NCBI GenBank assembly: GCA_903884425.1
Contig: CAISEP010000014.1
Span: 124,001-188,000 of the forward strand
Origin: an uncultured Caulobacterales bacterium
GTDB lineage: Bacteria; Pseudomonadota; Alphaproteobacteria; Caulobacterales; Caulobacteraceae
Direction: 5' to 3'
DNA: 64,000 nt
Made by a program: the position numbers and the translations under genes. This document shows, in pieces, positions 18,133 to 29,147 of this stretch. The notes beneath the pieces were generated by a model. That model was not told where the DNA came from and did no database searches. It saw nothing but the letters and a program-made list of their open reading frames with translations. How positions within the stretch are numbered: position 1 is the first letter of the stretch; each line of letters begins with the position of its first letter.

Positions 18133-19989
18133 ATGTCTTCAGCCCGGTCGGCCCGGGTGACCAGTCTCGAGCGGGCGCTGCACTTCAGTCTGGCGGCCTG
18201 GCGGGATTCGTGGTTCGTCCTCTCGCTGTCCGTCCTCGGACCGGCGGTGATGTTCTTTGGCGAGCATGGCCCGGTCTCGCGGGATCTGGGCATGGCCCTG
18301 ATCGCGGGTGGGGCGGCCTGGTCGGCCCTGATGTTCGCGCCCCTGACGGCGGGCCTCTATCGCTCCGCACTCAATCGCTATTCGGGGCCGGAGGCGCGGC
18401 GATATCCCAAGGGCCTGGGCGGGTTTCGCCTGGGGGGCGGAGAAGCGCGGATGGTCGGCCTGGCCATCCTGATGTTCCTGCTGGCGGTGCTGTTCCTGGC
18501 CCCGGCGGCGCTGGTCGCCGCGGCGGTGGCCTTCGTCTTCCGCAGCCAGGGGGAACTCAGTGTCCTCGGCGCCCTTCGCTACGGGGCCTATTGCGGGCTG
18601 GGCGTGCTGGCGCTCTATCCCTTCGTCGCCCTGCGGGTGGCGCTGGGCGGGGTCGCCACCGTGGCGGAGGACGGCATCCGCCTGTTCCAGACCTGGCCCA
18701 TGACCCAGAAGCGCCTGGTGGCGCTGGGGCTGCCCCTGGTGGTGATCCTGCTGCTCTATCCCCTGGCCCTGTCCGCGGCGGCGCTGGCGAACCTGCAGGA
18801 AACCGGAGATTTCGCCCTGGGGGCCAGCCGCTGGCCGGTGCTCGATGCCCTGGGCGGGGCGGTCCTGTCCGGGCTGTTCCACGGGGCCCTGATGCCGGCC
18901 CTGTTCGCCGGGGCCCTGACGCATCTCTATCTCAAGTGGCGGCCGGACGTGCCCGCCGTGGCCCGCCGCAAGCCGGTCCTTCGGGTGGTGGCCGATCTGG
19001 TGGAGACGGGTGCCGGGCAAGGGGATGCCGCCGACGCCGTGGCCGCCGCCAATGACGGCGATGCCTACGGACGACCGCAGGATGACCGGCTTGTGGCCGG
19101 GCAGACCCGGCGCAGCGCCGCCGCCTATCAGATCGGGGCCGACCGGATCCAGTGGCCCGACCATCGCTCCGTCGCCTTCGACACCTCCGGACAGGCGTTC
19201 GGCGAGCCCGCGCCCCTTGCGCCGACCCCGGTGCCGGAAGGCGTGTGGCCGGAGATGGAGGCCATGGCCCAGCGCTATGCCCGCAGCTACGAACCGGTCT
19301 TGGGCGTGGCCGGACCCGCCGGTCACCCACCGGTCTTCGACGGGGAGGGCCACGAGCATGCCCGCTCCCCCATCGATCCCTCCGTGACGAGCCTGGAGCA
19401 CCCCATGCTCCTCGCGCCGGAACGGTCCTGGACAGTGCCGGAACCGGCGGGCGGGGCCCATGACGGCACCCCGGCGGCGGCCGTCGAGGGCGGGACCGTG
19501 CAACAGCCCGAAACCTCGCCCGAGTCAGGACCCGACGCAGAACGTCGCCTGGACTCCGCGCCGCAGAAGGATCTGGCGGACCTGTTCTGGCTCAGTGGCG
19601 TGGTGCCGCCGGAGGTGATGGCATCCTCCGGGCCCGAGGCCGCTGCCGCCGAGCCCGCCGCCGCCGACCCCGTCGTGCCCGACGCCGCTGCGGCCCGTCC
19701 GGCCCTGCCGGGGCTGCCCCGGCCGGAGGCGGCCAATGCCGACGACCTGGCCGAGGAGGCCGGGCGCGCGCCGGTCATGGCCCTTGCCCCCTCCGCCCAG
19801 GACGCGCCGCCTCCGGTCCAGGTGATCGCCTATCTGCCGCCGCGGCCCTTCCACCCGGTGGCAACCGGTCTGGATGCGGCGGTGGCTGCCAATGATGCCG
19901 CGCCGCCGCCGGTCGCGCCGGAAGTGCTGACACCGGCGGTGCCGCCGATCCGTGAGACCCTCGAGGCGGCGGAGGGGCAGGAGGGATGA
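18133..19989 (+). CDS. Membrane protein with a long acidic Pro/Ala-rich C-terminal tail
   Basis: I do not recognise the family. The 618-residue product has a helical membrane half (about residues 1-275) with roughly six hydrophobic segments and a DUF-like look (YPFVALRVALGG, MTQKRLVALGLP). A long tail (about 285-618) is rich in alanine, proline and glutamate and is probably disordered. I prefer ATG 18133 over GTG 18118. It overlaps the next gene by four bases (ATGA) and begins a set of three membrane-protein genes, so the products probably act together. Confidence 0.72.
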   Translation: MSSARSARVTSLERALHFSLAAWRDSWFVLSLSVLGPAVMFFGEHGPVSRDLGMALIAGGAAWSALMFAPLTAGLYRSALNRYSGPEARRYPKGLGGFRLGGGEARMVGLAILMFLLAVLFLAPAALVAAAVAFVFRSQGELSVLGALRYGAYCGLGVLALYPFVALRVALGGVATVAEDGIRLFQTWPMTQKRLVALGLPLVVILLLYPLALSAAALANLQETGDFALGASRWPVLDALGGAVLSGLFHGALMPALFAGALTHLYLKWRPDVPAVARRKPVLRVVADLVETGAGQGDAADAVAAANDGDAYGRPQDDRLVAGQTRRSAAAYQIGADRIQWPDHRSVAFDTSGQAFGEPAPLAPTPVPEGVWPEMEAMAQRYARSYEPVLGVAGPAGHPPVFDGEGHEHARSPIDPSVTSLEHPMLLAPERSWTVPEPAGGAHDGTPAAAVEGGTVQQPETSPESGPDAERRLDSAPQKDLADLFWLSGVVPPEVMASSGPEAAAAEPAAADPVVPDAAAARPALPGLPRPEAANADDLAEEAGRAPVMALAPSAQDAPPPVQVIAYLPPRPFHPVATGLDAAVAANDAAPPPVAPEVLTPAVPPIRETLEAAEGQEG

Positions 19990-20903
19990 GGCGCACCTTC
20001 TCCCCGACGGATGCCGCGGTGGAAGGCTTCCGGATCGTTCGCCGCAGGCCGGACGTCCTGGTGATCTGGACCGGGCTGGTGTTGCTGACCGCCGCGGTCT
20101 CCGTGGGCCTGGTCTGGAGCAGCCTCGCCCCCGACTTCGCCAGCGTGATCAGCGCCCTGCAGAGCCGGGTCCGACCCGATGTGCTGCAGCCGGTGGCGGA
20201 GAAGGTGCGCGGCACCCAGCTGCTGCTGACCCCGGTCAGTGCCACCCTGCACGCCGTCCTCGGTGCCGCCATCCTGCGGGCCGTGCTGCGGCCGGACAGC
20301 CGGTCCGTCGGCTATCTCGGCTTCGGCGGCGACGAGTTCCGGGTGTTCCTGGTGCAGATGGTCTGCGGCCTGATCACCGCCGGCGTCCTGATCGCTTGGG
20401 TCCTGTTCGTGGTGGTCTTCACTGCCATCGGCATCGCCGCGGCGGGCCTGCATTCAGGCGAGATCGGCAAGGCCGTGCTCTGGGCCGTGGTGATCGGCGG
20501 TGTCGTCGGGGTGGTCGGCATCGTCTATGTGGCCATCCGCCTCTCCCTGGCCGCGCCCATGACCTTTGCCGACAGGGAATTCCGGCTGTTCGAGTCATGG
20601 GGGCGGACCCGGGGGCAGGTCTGGAGGCTGGCGGGGGCCTATGTGCTGGCCTATTTCCTCCAGCTGGTAGTGGCGCTCGCCCTGATGGTGACGGGGATCG
20701 TGGCCGGGGGACTGGTCTTCGTGGCGAGCGGGGGCCCGGCGATCCTGACGGCCCATGGCGATGCCCTGGCGATCCTCAAGGCGGCCTGGCCCGCGGCCCT
20801 GGTCGGTCTCCTGCCGGTCAGCCTGGCGTCAGTCATCAGCACTTTGGTGCTGCAGGCCACGGCGGCAAGCGCCTATCTGGCCCTGTCCCGGGATGCGGCC
20901 TGA
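19986..20903 (+). CDS. Polytopic membrane protein, paralogue of the next gene
   Basis: The 305-residue protein has about six membrane helices. It begins FSPTDAAVEGFRIVRRRPDVL, matching the start of the 21037 gene (FPATDVALEGFRLTREQP). Shared internal signatures are GGDEFRVF versus GVDELRMF, VAIRLSLAAP versus VAVRLSLIPAL, and WRLAGAYVLA versus WVLAGAYVMA. Function is unknown. ATG overlaps the preceding stop. Confidence 0.75.
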   Translation: MRRTFSPTDAAVEGFRIVRRRPDVLVIWTGLVLLTAAVSVGLVWSSLAPDFASVISALQSRVRPDVLQPVAEKVRGTQLLLTPVSATLHAVLGAAILRAVLRPDSRSVGYLGFGGDEFRVFLVQMVCGLITAGVLIAWVLFVVVFTAIGIAAAGLHSGEIGKAVLWAVVIGGVVGVVGIVYVAIRLSLAAPMTFADREFRLFESWGRTRGQVWRLAGAYVLAYFLQLVVALALMVTGIVAGGLVFVASGGPAILTAHGDALAILKAAWPAALVGLLPVSLASVISTLVLQATAASAYLALSRDAA

Positions 20904-21036
20904 GCCATCGGCCCGCCGCGCCGCGACGGGATTTGCCTCATCCCCCTTGCCACCGGCCTGCGGGTCGGTGATTGAAGCAGGCCCGCTGCACCGATCCATC
21001 TCGGACCCGGCTGCAATCCCGTGAAAGATCCGGACC

Positions 21037-21888
21037 ATGAGCGAATTCCCGGCGACCGATGTCGCCCTTGAAGGCTTCCGACTGACCCGCGAGCAGCCGC
21101 GGGCCGTGCTGGCCTGGGCGGCGGTGCGGGTCGGCTTCACCCTGGCGGCAATCTTCGTCATGAATGCCGTGTCCGGTCCGCAGCTGACGGCCTTCATGTC
21201 CGCGGTGGCCGCTGGCCACTCCATGGACGACCTCCAGCGCACGGCCGAGCCCCTGCTGCCGACCCTGCTGGGGCTGGTCCCGTTCGATCTAGCGGTGCAG
21301 GCCATCCTGATGACCGCCGTGTTCCGGGCCGTCGCCCAGCCCCTGACCTCGGGGCCGTTCTTCCTCAGCGTCGGGGTGGACGAGCTGCGGATGTTCGGCG
21401 TGAACCTGCTGGGCATGGCCGCCCTGATGATCGGGGCCCTGGGTGTGTCGGTCATCGGCGGGGGCGTCTCCCTGCTGGCCGGTGCCGCGGGACCCGCCGG
21501 GCCGCTGATTGCCGCCGCCTATTTCGCAGCCGTGGTGGCGGGCGGGGGATATGTGGCCGTGCGCCTGTCCCTGATCCCGGCCCTGAGCCAGGTGGAAGGT
21601 CGCTTCGCCCTCAGCGACGGCTGGCGCATGACCACCGGCCGCCACTGGGTCCTGGCCGGGGCCTATGTGATGGCGGCGATCCTGGGTGTTCTGATCTATC
21701 TGCTGGGGGCGGTGATCGGCTCGGTGTTCCAGCTGCTGGACACGTCGCATTCCGTCAGCTTCACGTCGCCCACGGCGGTGCTGTCCACCGCCTGGATGGC
21801 CCTGGTGGGGGTCCTGATCAGCGTGGTCCTGCAGGCCCCGGGTGCCGCGGCGGTGCAGGCCATCCTGTCCCTGCGCCGGACGGTCTGA
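21037..21888 (+). CDS. Polytopic membrane protein, tandem paralogue
   Basis: The 283-residue protein has about six helices and shares start, central and late motifs with its upstream neighbour, so the two arose by duplication. A 133-base gap separates them and holds no clear structure. It is convergent with uvrA, 18 bases away. No catalytic motif is visible; a membrane scaffold or transporter-like role is only inference. Confidence 0.75.
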   Translation: MSEFPATDVALEGFRLTREQPRAVLAWAAVRVGFTLAAIFVMNAVSGPQLTAFMSAVAAGHSMDDLQRTAEPLLPTLLGLVPFDLAVQAILMTAVFRAVAQPLTSGPFFLSVGVDELRMFGVNLLGMAALMIGALGVSVIGGGVSLLAGAAGPAGPLIAAAYFAAVVAGGGYVAVRLSLIPALSQVEGRFALSDGWRMTTGRHWVLAGAYVMAAILGVLIYLLGAVIGSVFQLLDTSHSVSFTSPTAVLSTAWMALVGVLISVVLQAPGAAAVQAILSLRRTV

Positions 21889-21906
21889 CCCCGGTCCGGT
21901 GCGCCG

Positions 21907-24813
<2,907 letters not shown>

Positions 24814-25198
24814 TCGCTGCGGGGCTCTTTCTGAACGGGCTGGCTTGCCCAGAGGGATGTAGGGTCATGGACCGGAAAGCGCACGTGAACAATAGGAGAA
24901 CAAATTTTGTTTTCAAGTCAAATGAAAGGTCAGATGACACTCCGAGGACACGGCGAAAGGTCCCCCGGACAGGCATCCCCGCCAAGTCGAACGCCTGATG
25001 CCCGAGCGGGTTGCGTTGTGAGAATCGCACGGCGGTGAGATGGTTAATTGGCGGCTGCCCACGACTGTGGCACAAGGCCGCCGGATGGACAGGTTTGGAG
25101 CAGACCGGTCCGGAATCGGGGGCAGATGGCACTGCTCGCTGGAACACCGCCGGGGTTCCGGGTGCCATGTGCGGATCGAATGCCTGAGCGGAGAGACC
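24814..25198. promoter_or_regulatory. Divergent uvrA / parA-like intergenic region
   Basis: A 385-base gap. Its left part carries the LexA box and an AT-rich patch (about 24890-24930) that should hold the uvrA promoter. The right part is ordinary GC-rich DNA; an open frame continues upstream of the parA-like ATG from 25040 but lacks a ribosome-binding site and family similarity. No ssb gene is present, although it is a frequent divergent partner of uvrA. Confidence 0.5.
24887..24901 (-). promoter_or_regulatory. LexA (SOS) box upstream of uvrA
   Basis: GAAC (24887-24890), seven bases, GAAC (24898-24901) matches the alphaproteobacterial LexA operator GTTC-N7-GTTC exactly in inverse orientation. 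It is about 74 bases from the uvrA start codon and in AT-rich promoter-like DNA. Confidence 0.85.
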
Positions 25199-25888
25199 AT
25201 GCGCACCCTGGCCGTGCTGTCACGAAAGGGCGGAACCGGAAAGACCACGGTGGCGCTGCATCTGGCGGTCCAGGCGGAGCTGAGCGGCCGCAAGACCCTG
25301 GTGGCCGATCTGGATCCCCAGCGCTCCACCTGTGAATGGTCCCGGGAGCGGTCGCGATTTGCCCGGACGCCCCTGGTGACGGAGGCAAAGGTCGGCACCC
25401 TGTTCACCCAGCGGCTGAGTTCGGCCCGGGACGGCTATGACCTGATGGTGATCGATACCCGGCCCTCCACGGACCTGGAATGTGCCGAGGCGGTGCGCTG
25501 GGCGGACCTGTGCCTGATCGTGGTGCGCCCCTGCTATTTCGACCTCAAGGCCATCACCCGCACCGTCGAGCTGGTGAGCAACATGAACAAGCGGGGAATG
25601 TTCCTGATCAATCAGGCCCCGTCCCGCCGGAATGGCGAGGAGCCCCGGATCATCGCCGACACCTTCGAGGCGCTGCTGGACATGGGTCTGCCCGTGGCAC
25701 CCGTCGGCCTGCGCTACCGGGCCGCCTACCAGAACTCCGTGCGGGAGGGACGGGTCGCCCAGGAGCTGGACGCGTCCAGCCTGGCCTCCCTCGAGGTGCG
25801 GTCCCTCTGGAATCACGTGTCCGGCGCGATCTGGCCGGAGGCCGTTGTGCCCGCGGCAGACAGCAGCCCACTGGCCCTGGTCTCCTGA
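25199..25888 (+). CDS. Orphan ParA/MinD-family ATPase
   Basis: The 229-residue protein is a ParA-type deviant Walker ATPase. It has SRKGGTGKTTVALHLA at residues 8-23, LVADLDPQRSTCEW for the Walker A' region and YDLMVIDTRPST for Walker B. Such ATPases position DNA or protein complexes by cycling on the nucleoid. No parB or centromere-like repeat lies nearby, so it is an orphan. ATG 25199 is preceded by GGAG five bases upstream. It is convergent with flbY. Confidence 0.85.
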   Translation: MRTLAVLSRKGGTGKTTVALHLAVQAELSGRKTLVADLDPQRSTCEWSRERSRFARTPLVTEAKVGTLFTQRLSSARDGYDLMVIDTRPSTDLECAEAVRWADLCLIVVRPCYFDLKAITRTVELVSNMNKRGMFLINQAPSRRNGEEPRIIADTFEALLDMGLPVAPVGLRYRAAYQNSVREGRVAQELDASSLASLEVRSLWNHVSGAIWPEAVVPAADSSPLALVS

Positions 25889-25890
25889 GG

Positions 25891-25903
25891 GCGGATCGTC
25901 CGC
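25891..25903. terminator. Small hairpin between convergent parA-like and flbY genes
   Basis: GCGGA-TCG-TCCGC sits in the 25-base gap between two convergent stops. The stem is five bases and there is no T run; it is a weak terminator candidate. Confidence 0.3.
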
Positions 25904-25913
25904 GGCCGGGGGA

Positions 25914-26369
25914 TCAGGCGCGGCTGTTCAGGGTCACGGCGACGGAGTCGCCGATGGTCGAACGGGCCCGGCTGGTATAGCCGACCGGCTTGGCGCGATT
26001 GGCGATCACTTCCCTGGCAATGGCGTGGACCAGGCCTTCGGTGATGGTGCGCGCGGCTTCCAGCACCTGGCCATGACGGGTCAGGGCCGTGTCGAAGGCC
26101 CGGGTGGCCGTGACCAGCGCCCGGCGACGCCCCTCGGTCGCCAGCTTCAGCACCGACGGATCCTGCTTCAGCCGCGCGGATTCCAGGCGATAGATGTTGG
26201 CCAGCCGGGCGGTCTCGCTCACGGTCGCGGCCACGTCCTGGGGGCGCCGCGCCTCGAAGGCCTCGGTCTCCCGGCGGATCATGGCCGTCAGCCGGTCGGT
26301 CAGAAGGATCAGCTGATCCACCCGCTCATTGGCGGAAGCATCCACGGGGGCATCAGGGGCAGGGGTCAC
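25914..26369 (-). CDS. flbY: Flagellar protein FlbY-like
   Basis: The 151-residue protein is almost entirely helical (DQLILLTDRLTAMIRRETEAFEARRP, then ANIYRLESARLKQDP). It occupies the place of flbY, the third gene of the Caulobacter flgI-cheL-flbY unit. Helical shape and size also resemble FlgN-type chaperones. The GTG start at 26369 overlaps the cheL stop. Assignment rests mainly on position and general look. Confidence 0.7.
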   Translation of the reverse strand: MTPAPDAPVDASANERVDQLILLTDRLTAMIRRETEAFEARRPQDVAATVSETARLANIYRLESARLKQDPSVLKLATEGRRRALVTATRAFDTALTRHGQVLEAARTITEGLVHAIAREVIANRAKPVGYTSRARSTIGDSVAVTLNSRA

Positions 26370-26800
26370 GAGGCTCTCCTGGCATAGGCTGCGGTTCCCT
26401 GACGGGCCGAGGCAGGCGAGGGGGCCGACGGCATCGGGGGGACGGTGGAGCTAATCGGGGTCGGGGTGGAGGTCGGGGGCGTGAGCGGCGACAGACCCTG
26501 GAGGCGCAGCATTTCCTGCTCCACCGGACGGGCGAGGCCGATGCCGCCGTGGGCCACCATCTGCTTGGCCATGGCGTCGTTCAGGAACGACCGGAAGGCC
26601 TTTTCTCCCTCTCCGCCGCCGAAGGCGGAGTTGTCGTTCACCCCCTGGAACATGCTGCCGATCATCTGGGCCAGGAAGGTCTGCTCGAAGGTCTTGGCGG
26701 TGTCCGCGATCTTCTTGCGGGTGGCGGTCTCCGGCACGCTCGGAATGCCCGAGGTCAGGGACTGGGTCTGCGGCAGGCCGGGGGAGGAGAGCGCGCTCAT
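26366..26800 (-). CDS. cheL: Rod-binding protein CheL/FlgJ N-terminal type
   Basis: The 144-residue protein carries the FlgJ rod-binding domain: KKIADTAKTFEQTFLAQMIGSMFQGV followed by FGGGEGEKAFRSFLNDAMAKQM and GGIGLARPV. It lacks the muramidase domain of enterobacterial FlgJ, as in Caulobacter CheL. A proline/serine-rich tail follows. Start ATG 26800 shares a base with the flgI stop (TGATG), showing translational coupling. Confidence 0.88.
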   Translation of the reverse strand: MSALSSPGLPQTQSLTSGIPSVPETATRKKIADTAKTFEQTFLAQMIGSMFQGVNDNSAFGGGEGEKAFRSFLNDAMAKQMVAHGGIGLARPVEQEMLRLQGLSPLTPPTSTPTPISSTVPPMPSAPSPASARQGTAAYARRAS

Positions 26801-27915
26801 CACAGCACCTCGATATCGGCCTGGAGGGCCCCGGCAGCCTTGATGCTCTGCAGGATGGAGATCATGTCCCGGGGGGTGACGCCCAGGGCATTCAGGCCCT
26901 TGACCAGGGACTCGAGGGACACCCCGGACTGCAGCACGATCAGCCGCTTGCCCTTTTCCTCGTCGATCTTGATGGAGGAGGAGGGGGTGACCTGGGTGGT
27001 GCCCTGGCTGAAGGGGGCCGGCTGGCTGACCTGAGGCTTCTCGTTCACGGTGATGGACAGGTTGCCCTGGTCGATGGCGACCTTGGACACCCGGACGTCG
27101 CCCGTGACCACCACCACGCCGTCCACCTCGTTGATCACCACCCGGGCGGGATTGTCGGGCTCGACCTCGAGCTGCTCCAGCCCGGTGACGAAGCTCATGA
27201 TGTTGGCGCCTTCCGGGGGGCTGACGGTGACGATGGTGGGGTTGTCGGCCGAGGCGGCCCCGGGATAGCTGCGGTTGATCTCGTCGGCGATCCGCAGGGC
27301 GGTGGTGAAGTCGGGATTGTGCAGGGACAGGCGCATCTTCGACATGTTGCCCATCTTGAACTCGCTCTCCCGCTCGATCTCCGCCCCGGAGGCGATGCGC
27401 CCCGAGGTCGGCACCCCGCGAGTCACCGAACTGCCCGACGCCCCGGAGGCCGAGACGGCACCGGTTTCCACCGTGCCCTGGGCCACGGCGTAGATCTGGT
27501 TGTCGGCCCCCATCAGGGCGGTCACCACCAGCGTCCCGCCCAGCAGGCTCTTGGCATCGCCCATGGACGAGACCGTCACGTCGATCTTGGACCCCGCCGC
27601 GGCGAAGGGCGGCAGCTTGGCCGTGACCATGACGGCTGCGATGTTCTTGGTGTCGATGGTGGCATCCCGGGTGTTGACCCCCATCCGCTCCATCATCGAC
27701 ATCAGGCTCTGCTTGGTCATCGGCACGTTGCGCAGGCTGTCGCCCGTGCCGTTGAGCCCCACCACCAGGCCATAGCCCACCAGGTCGTTGGAGCGGACCC
27801 CCTCGAAGCTGACAATGTCCTTGATCCGCGAGCGGGCCTCGGCGACCCCGCTGACCACCAGGCCGGACAGCAGCGCGGCCAGCAGCAGGGGGAGTCGGAA
27901 CTTGGCAGATGACAT
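26800..27915 (-). CDS. flgI: Flagellar P-ring protein FlgI
   Basis: FlgI forms the periplasmic P ring around the flagellar rod. The 371-residue precursor starts at ATG 27915 with a Sec signal (LPLLLAALLSGLVVSGVAEA) and then the conserved RIKDIVSFEGVRSNDLVGYGLVVGLNGTGD. GVNTRD and the terminal ALGVTPRDMISILQSIKAAGALQA are also family features. An open frame continues upstream to 28014, but that would hide the signal peptide. It is the first gene of flgI-cheL-flbY, with a sigma-54 promoter upstream. Confidence 0.96.
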   Translation of the reverse strand: MSSAKFRLPLLLAALLSGLVVSGVAEARSRIKDIVSFEGVRSNDLVGYGLVVGLNGTGDSLRNVPMTKQSLMSMMERMGVNTRDATIDTKNIAAVMVTAKLPPFAAAGSKIDVTVSSMGDAKSLLGGTLVVTALMGADNQIYAVAQGTVETGAVSASGASGSSVTRGVPTSGRIASGAEIERESEFKMGNMSKMRLSLHNPDFTTALRIADEINRSYPGAASADNPTIVTVSPPEGANIMSFVTGLEQLEVEPDNPARVVINEVDGVVVVTGDVRVSKVAIDQGNLSITVNEKPQVSQPAPFSQGTTQVTPSSSIKIDEEKGKRLIVLQSGVSLESLVKGLNALGVTPRDMISILQSIKAAGALQADIEVL

Positions 27916-27976
27916 GTGGGGCAACCCTGTCCTTGACGTCGTGCGGGCGGTCACACTCCACCGCCCCCGGTCCCCA

Positions 27977-27991
27977 TGCGACATCCGTGCC
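27977..27991 (-). promoter_or_regulatory. Sigma-54 promoter for flgI-cheL-flbY
   Basis: Read on the minus strand the element is TGGCAC-GGATG-TCGC. It matches the sigma-54 consensus TGGCAC-N5-TTGC at nine of ten defined bases. Transcription would begin near 27965, giving a leader of about 50 bases before the flgI ATG, as expected for a class III flagellar operon in Caulobacterales. Confidence 0.75.
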
Positions 27992-28053
27992 AGTTGGAAT
28001 TTTGAAAATCCCATATAAATCAGAGGTCCGTGTGGTTAACGCCGCGGGCCACC

Positions 28054-28111
28054 CGGCAAGAATTTCCGTGACGTTAAGGAATGGGCAAGATCGGCGGCGC
28101 AATTCTTGCCG
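28054..28111. promoter_or_regulatory. Paired 11-bp inverted sites (candidate FlbD/ftr enhancer)
   Basis: CGGCAAGAATT at 28054-28064 recurs exactly in inverse orientation as AATTCTTGCCG at 28101-28111. A third partial copy (GGCAAGATC) lies at 28084-28092. The pair is 65-120 bases upstream of the flgI sigma-54 promoter, the usual distance for an enhancer-binding protein such as FlbD. One copy is only about 20 bases before the fliX ATG, where binding could repress. Confidence 0.55.
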
Positions 28112-28132
28112 CATGAACAGGATGGCGTTTCG

Positions 28133-28564
28133 ATGAAGGTCAACGGTTCCGGTCCCGCTCCGGGCATCGCCCCGGCCACCGGTCGGGCGAAGCCCGCGTC
28201 GTCCGGCTTCACCCTGGGCGGCGTCGAGGGTGCCGCGTCCGGCAGCCCGGCTGCGCGGACGATGGGGGCGGCCTCCCTGACCAGCGTCGATGCCCTGCTG
28301 GCACTGCAGGAGCAGCCCAACCTGCTCGACCGTCGCCGGCGGGCGGTGAAGCGGGCCGGACGCATCCTGGATCACCTGGAGCAGGTCAAGCTCACCCTGC
28401 TGGAGGCGGGCCCCACGGAAGGGGCCCTGGACCAACTGGCGGCGGCGGTCCGCGAAGCCCGGGAGGACACCTCCGACGAGGGTCTCGAAGGCGTCCTGAA
28501 CGATATCGAAACTCGCGCGGCCGTGGAACTTGCCAAGCGCGAGGTCGCCCGCAAGGCGCGCTGA
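28133..28564 (+). CDS. fliX: Flagellar assembly regulator FliX
   Basis: FliX couples completion of early flagellar structures to activation of sigma-54 genes through FlbD, and is characteristic of Caulobacterales and relatives. The 143-residue protein starts MKVNGSG and contains the SVDALLALQEQ segment and RRRRAVKRAGRILDHLEQVKLTLLEAG, with a helical C terminus (DIETRAAVELAKREVARK). Size fits Caulobacter FliX (about 139). It is divergent from flgI, the same arrangement as in Caulobacter. Confidence 0.92.
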   Translation: MKVNGSGPAPGIAPATGRAKPASSGFTLGGVEGAASGSPAARTMGAASLTSVDALLALQEQPNLLDRRRRAVKRAGRILDHLEQVKLTLLEAGPTEGALDQLAAAVREAREDTSDEGLEGVLNDIETRAAVELAKREVARKAR

Positions 28565-28672
28565 ACCCGGGCCACGCCCCGCGACCGTTGCACTCCGTTG
28601 ATCCCGCGCAATTCGGTGCTATAAGCGCTTCCGCGCATATGGGGGCGTGTTTTCAGAGCGTGGGACGGTCTG

Positions 28673-29122
28673 ATGGTGACGATCGCTTCAGTCGGTAATA
28701 AAGCCGGGGCCATGACGATGAGTGATGATTATCGGCCTCGGGAAGACGAGCCGTTCATGAATGATCGTCAGCTCGAATATTTCAAGACCAAGCTGCTCAA
28801 CTGGAAAGAGGATATCCTCAAGGAATCCCGCGAGACTTTGAGCCACCTCCAGACAGAAACTGAAAACCATCCGGACCTTGCCGACCGCGCCTCTTCTGAA
28901 ACCGACCGGGCGCTGGAGCTTCGGACCCGCGACCGTCAGCGCAAGCTGATCTCCAAGATCGACGCCGCCCTTCGCCGGGTCGAGGACGGCAGCTACGGCT
29001 ATTGCGAGGAGACCGGGGAGCCGATCGGCATCGCCCGGCTGGAAGCCCGCCCCATCGCCACCCTCAGCGTCGAGGCGCAGGAGCGGCATGAGCGCCGCGA
29101 ACGGGTCCACCGGGACGATTGA
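28673..29122 (+). CDS. dksA: DksA-type RNA polymerase-binding protein with one zinc-finger cysteine
   Basis: DksA binds the RNA polymerase secondary channel and works with ppGpp. The product has the coiled-coil core (QLEYFKTKLLNWKEDILKE, ADRASSETDRALELRTRDRQRKLI) and the C-terminal helix with IGIARLEARPIATLSVEAQERHERR. At the zinc site only one of four cysteines remains (YGYCEETGEPIG; no CxxC and no second pair), which is typical of alphaproteobacterial forms and suggests zinc independence. The start at 28673 gives 149 residues; ATGs at 28712 and 28718 are possible. It is convergent with the LOG-family gene. Confidence 0.9.
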   Translation: MVTIASVGNKAGAMTMSDDYRPREDEPFMNDRQLEYFKTKLLNWKEDILKESRETLSHLQTETENHPDLADRASSETDRALELRTRDRQRKLISKIDAALRRVEDGSYGYCEETGEPIGIARLEARPIATLSVEAQERHERRERVHRDD

Positions 29123-29147
29123 GGCCAGGGCCCCCGGGGCCGGGACC

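Noticed and set aside
28095-28109. Possible sigma-54 promoter for fliX (CGGCGC-AATTC-TTGC)
   Set aside because: Two mismatches in the -24 box, very short leader to the ATG, and it overlaps the 11-bp repeat; fliX is usually a CtrA-class gene.
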